The translations under genes and the position numbers were made by a program. Source: Caldilineaceae bacterium (lineage in GTDB: Bacteria > Chloroflexota > Anaerolineae > Caldilineales > Caldilineaceae). Taken from it: a stretch of DNA of 6,030 nucleotides. Within the stretch, counting starts at the first letter, position 1. The number at the start of each line of letters is the position of its first letter. The notes below the pieces were generated by a model. That model ran no database searches and was not told the origin of the DNA. It saw only the letters and a list, made by a program, of their open reading frames with translations. The stretch is from positions 1-6,030 of the forward strand of contig JAAUPU010000211.1 in the NCBI GenBank assembly GCA_012032975.1. The letters are read 5' to 3'. Below, one piece after another: positions 5,654 through 6,030 of the stretch.

Positions 5654-6030
5654 ATGAACCGACGACTATCTTTGCTTTGTTTGACCTGTGCGACAGCCCT
5701 TGTGTTGCTCGTCGCCTGCGCCGCGCCAACAGCGCCGGCAGAGACCGGCAGCCAGGCCGCCGAGCCTGCCGCAGACCAGTCGGCTGGTGAGTCGGCTGCA
5801 TCTGGCGGCACGCTGGTCGTCGCCCTGCCGCTGGAGCTCGCTCTCAAGCTCAGTCTCTATTGGGAGATGACCGCACGCGGCATGCAGCCCTCGGAACTCG
5901 CCCTGGACCTCGGCGTCAGCATGGACGGGCTCGAGGCGATCTTTTCCGCGGACGAGCGCGTCAACCAACGCCCTTACGCCAAGCGCGCCGCGGCGATGGC
6001 GTTGGCGGAAGTCGAAGCGCGAAACAACCC
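5654..6030 (+). CDS. Lipoprotein, solute-binding-protein-like N-terminus joined to an HTH-like segment (runs off right edge)
   Basis: The frame opens at ATG 5654 with AAAGGA 10 nt upstream and stays open for 125 codons to the edge. Residues 1-22 are a lipoprotein signal peptide: Arg3-Arg4, a hydrophobic core and the lipobox Leu19-Val-Ala-Cys22. An Ala/Pro/Glu/Ser linker follows (23-50), then GGTLVVALP (51-59), the usual start of the mature domain of family 5 ABC transporter peptide/solute-binding proteins. Such proteins continue with a phrase like EPxxLDP; instead the sequence becomes helical, with WEMTARGMQPSELALDLGVS (70-89) and MDGLEAIFS (90-98), which fits a helix-turn-helix. The other two plus frames do not restore a binding-protein sequence. 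Residues after 60 also favour CTC leucine codons more than the rest of the window. A DNA-binding fold on an exported lipoprotein makes little sense, so a chimeric assembly or rearrangement near 5830 is likely. Confidence 0.7.
   Translation, partial: MNRRLSLLCLTCATALVLLVACAAPTAPAETGSQAAEPAADQSAGESAASGGTLVVALPLELALKLSLYWEMTARGMQPSELALDLGVSMDGLEAIFSADERVNQRPYAKRAAAMALAEVEARNN

Noticed and set aside
1..6030. CRISPR arrays, tRNA/rRNA genes, insertion sequences with inverted ends
   Set aside because: I saw no regularly spaced repeats, no tRNA-like cloverleaf and no intact transposase or terminal inverted repeats on reading the window; this was by eye only.

Overview
The window is GC-rich bacterial chromosomal DNA with an ordinary mix of housekeeping and accessory genes. 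Protein style (a lipoprotein with an LVAC lipobox and an Ala/Pro/Glu-rich linker, a PD-(D/E)XK orphan of the DUF3782 type, a GalU-like enzyme with an altered nucleotide loop) suggests a Chloroflexota-like organism, possibly Caldilineae/Anaerolineae. This is an inference from protein style only; there is no rRNA or marker gene here.

Layout. Positions 1-1892 hold a minus-strand operon, read right to left: a short-chain dehydrogenase/reductase (1113-1892), a GalU-like sugar nucleotidyltransferase (220-1099), and the first 71 codons of a gene I do not recognise (1-215, running off the left edge). Gaps of 13 and 4 nt imply co-transcription and a shared role in sugar or sugar-nucleotide metabolism. 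The nucleotidyltransferase is broken by two single-base deletions, each in a homopolymer.

From 1893 on, every confident gene is on the plus strand. A PD-(D/E)XK nuclease-fold protein (2082-2657) has its own promoter and a clear intrinsic terminator, so it is a self-contained unit. A DinB/YfiT-type protein follows (2773-3243). Then 542 bases have no convincing intact gene but hold a strong hairpin and what looks like the C-terminal remnant of a VapC PIN toxin on the minus strand. An AlkA-type DNA glycosylase (3786-4410) carries a frameshift near its 3' end. A 377-base gap contains a near-consensus sigma-70-type promoter, giving about 150 nt of leader before an alkaline-phosphatase-superfamily phosphodiesterase (4788-5573). 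The right edge starts a lipoprotein (5654 to the end) whose N-terminus looks like an ABC transporter solute-binding protein, but whose sequence turns into a helix-turn-helix-like segment after residue 59.

I found no defence island, CRISPR array, intact mobile element or RNA gene. The most notable points are the lipoprotein/HTH junction at the right edge, three frameshifts in otherwise well conserved enzymes (two in homopolymers, so sequencing error is likely), and the non-canonical GalU-like enzyme operon with its unrecognised third gene.
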